Source of the DNA: Bacillota bacterium
GTDB taxonomy: Bacteria; Bacillota; Clostridia; Lachnospirales; WQUN01
Reading direction: 5' to 3'
Length of the DNA: 5,496 nucleotides
NCBI GenBank assembly: GCA_009782085.1
Contig: WQUN01000094.1
Coordinates: 1 to 5,496 of the forward strand
This document shows, piece by piece, positions 4,877 to 5,496 of this stretch. Numbering within the stretch: position 1 is the stretch's first letter; every line of letters begins with the position of its first letter. The position numbers were made by a program, and so were the translations under genes. The notes beneath the pieces are model-generated. The model was not told the origin of the DNA, made no database searches, and saw only the letters and a list, made by a program, of their open reading frames with translations.

Positions 4877-4929
4877 ATTTATCCGCGTGAATCCGTTAAA
4901 ATCCGCAAAATCCGCGTTCCGAATCTTTG
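4877..4929 (+). repeat. Dispersed ~50-bp repeat, copy 4
   Basis: It carries ATCCGCGTGAATCCGTTAAA, then ATCCGCAAAATCCGCGTTCC and GAATCTTTG. Its right part is nearly identical to copy 1. It directly follows the MITE-like element and ends about 20 bases beyond the stop of the DUF1492-like gene. Confidence 0.75.
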
Positions 4930-4950
4930 CCTTTGCCTATGCAAATCCCG

Positions 4951-5382
4951 TCACCCGTTCAGCATCTTCATGACCGCCCGGTCGTGCACCCGGAAGCACT
5001 TCGCCCTGCTCATGTGGACTTTTTGCGGCAGAAAATCCCATCTCGTGTTTTGCAGGTATCTGGCCGTAATGACGTCGCGCTCCTCGGGGTCGAGCATGTC
5101 GAGGAGCCCGTTGAGCCTCGCCCTGCCGCGCTGGATTTCGCCGATCTCGTCCAGGAGCGCCGCGATTTCCCTGTCGTATGTGTCGATGATCTTTTCCGCC
5201 TTGATGTATGTGACGTCGCACAGGTTCCGCCCTCCGGACGCCTGGCCAAGCGTCCTGGCGCTCACGTCCCTGACGGCGTCTATTCGCTCGTTGACGCGTT
5301 CGATCTCTCTTCGCAGATCCCTCTCCCTGGCGCTGACCCCGTTGTAATCGCGCAGGAATTTCTTTAACTCCCTGAGTTCCAT
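4951..5382 (-). CDS. DUF1492/sigma-70 region 4-like phage-type regulator
   Basis: A 143-residue protein resembling the DUF1492 group of phage and prophage transcription regulators. Residues 1-45 and 60-95 are long charged helices likely to form coiled coils. The C-terminal 50 residues have the pattern of sigma-70 region 4: LDPEERDVITARYLQNTRWDFLP (97-119), a turn, then a recognition-helix-like MSRAKCFRVHDRAVMKML (124-141). Such proteins typically activate late or packaging genes in Firmicutes phages; that role is inferred from the family. The ATG at 5382 is preferred, with GGGAGGGG ten bases upstream. An in-frame GTG at 5391 abuts the ribosome site and is too close. No other phage gene is visible in the window, so this is either a prophage edge or an isolated remnant. 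It is flanked by repeat elements on both sides. Confidence 0.8.
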   Translation of the reverse strand: MELRELKKFLRDYNGVSARERDLRREIERVNERIDAVRDVSARTLGQASGGRNLCDVTYIKAEKIIDTYDREIAALLDEIGEIQRGRARLNGLLDMLDPEERDVITARYLQNTRWDFLPQKVHMSRAKCFRVHDRAVMKMLNG

Positions 5383-5408
5383 GACGCTCACCCCTCCCGC
5401 TTAGGAAC

Positions 5409-5496
5409 TGTCCAGAAATAACATGCACATTTTTTTGAAACGACGAACGCTTCTACGGCGTTTCAAAAAAATATTTGATCAGTTTATTTCTGGACA
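5409..5496. mobile_element. Palindromic MITE-like element running to the right edge
   Basis: TGTCCAGAAATAA (5409-5421) is the exact reverse complement of the last 13 bases (5484-5496). Inside, ATTTTTTTGAAAC (5429-5441) and GTTTCAAAAAAAT (5460-5472) form a second perfect 13-bp pair. The spacers between the two pairs differ in length (7 and 11 bases). The left flank GGAAC before TGTCC may also be part of the arm, and the partner of that stretch would lie beyond the window. It has no coding capacity and sits just upstream of the DUF1492-like gene. It may be a transposon end or a MITE. Confidence 0.6.

Overview
This 5.5 kb window looks like chromosomal DNA from a G+C-rich member of the Firmicutes, probably Clostridia. 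That is an inference from four things: a YesL-type (DUF624) membrane protein, a lipoprotein whose tail resembles the start of a GerMN domain, a phage-type DUF1492 regulator, and strong GGAGG-type ribosome binding sites before most genes. Coding DNA is mostly G+C-rich. The exception is one clearly A+T-rich gene at 819-1388.

Left half (1-3441): a leftward gene run. It starts at a good sigma-A-type promoter (3413-3441, minus strand), which overlaps an inverted repeat that may be an operator. The order is znuC-like ATPase (2572-3324), a 370-base repeat-filled gap, znuB-like permease (1407-2201), an A+T-rich single-pass membrane protein of unknown function (819-1388), and a lipoprotein cut by the window edge (1-803). 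The last three genes are only 15-18 bases apart, so they probably form one transcription unit. ZnuC and ZnuB would form the cytoplasmic motor and membrane channel of a zinc or manganese importer. The metal-binding lipoprotein (ZnuA type) is not in the window, and the lipoprotein present does not look like one.

Middle (3442-3911): about 470 bases with no credible gene. It holds short tandem repeats, palindromes, a 58-base REP-like palindrome and one copy of a dispersed repeat of about 50 bp.

Right half: a rightward YesL-like gene (3980-4666) with its own extended -10 promoter. After it come a 10-bp tandem repeat, a 115-bp MITE-like element with perfect 18-bp terminal inverted repeats, and two oppositely oriented copies of the 50-bp repeat around that element. 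Then comes a leftward gene for a phage-type DUF1492/sigma-region-4-like protein (4951-5382). A second palindromic element runs into the right edge (5409-5496).

The genes belong to known families. The main point of interest is the density of small palindromic and dispersed repeats, including one copy that supplies the end of the ZnuC reading frame. I found no clear evidence of a new multi-gene system.
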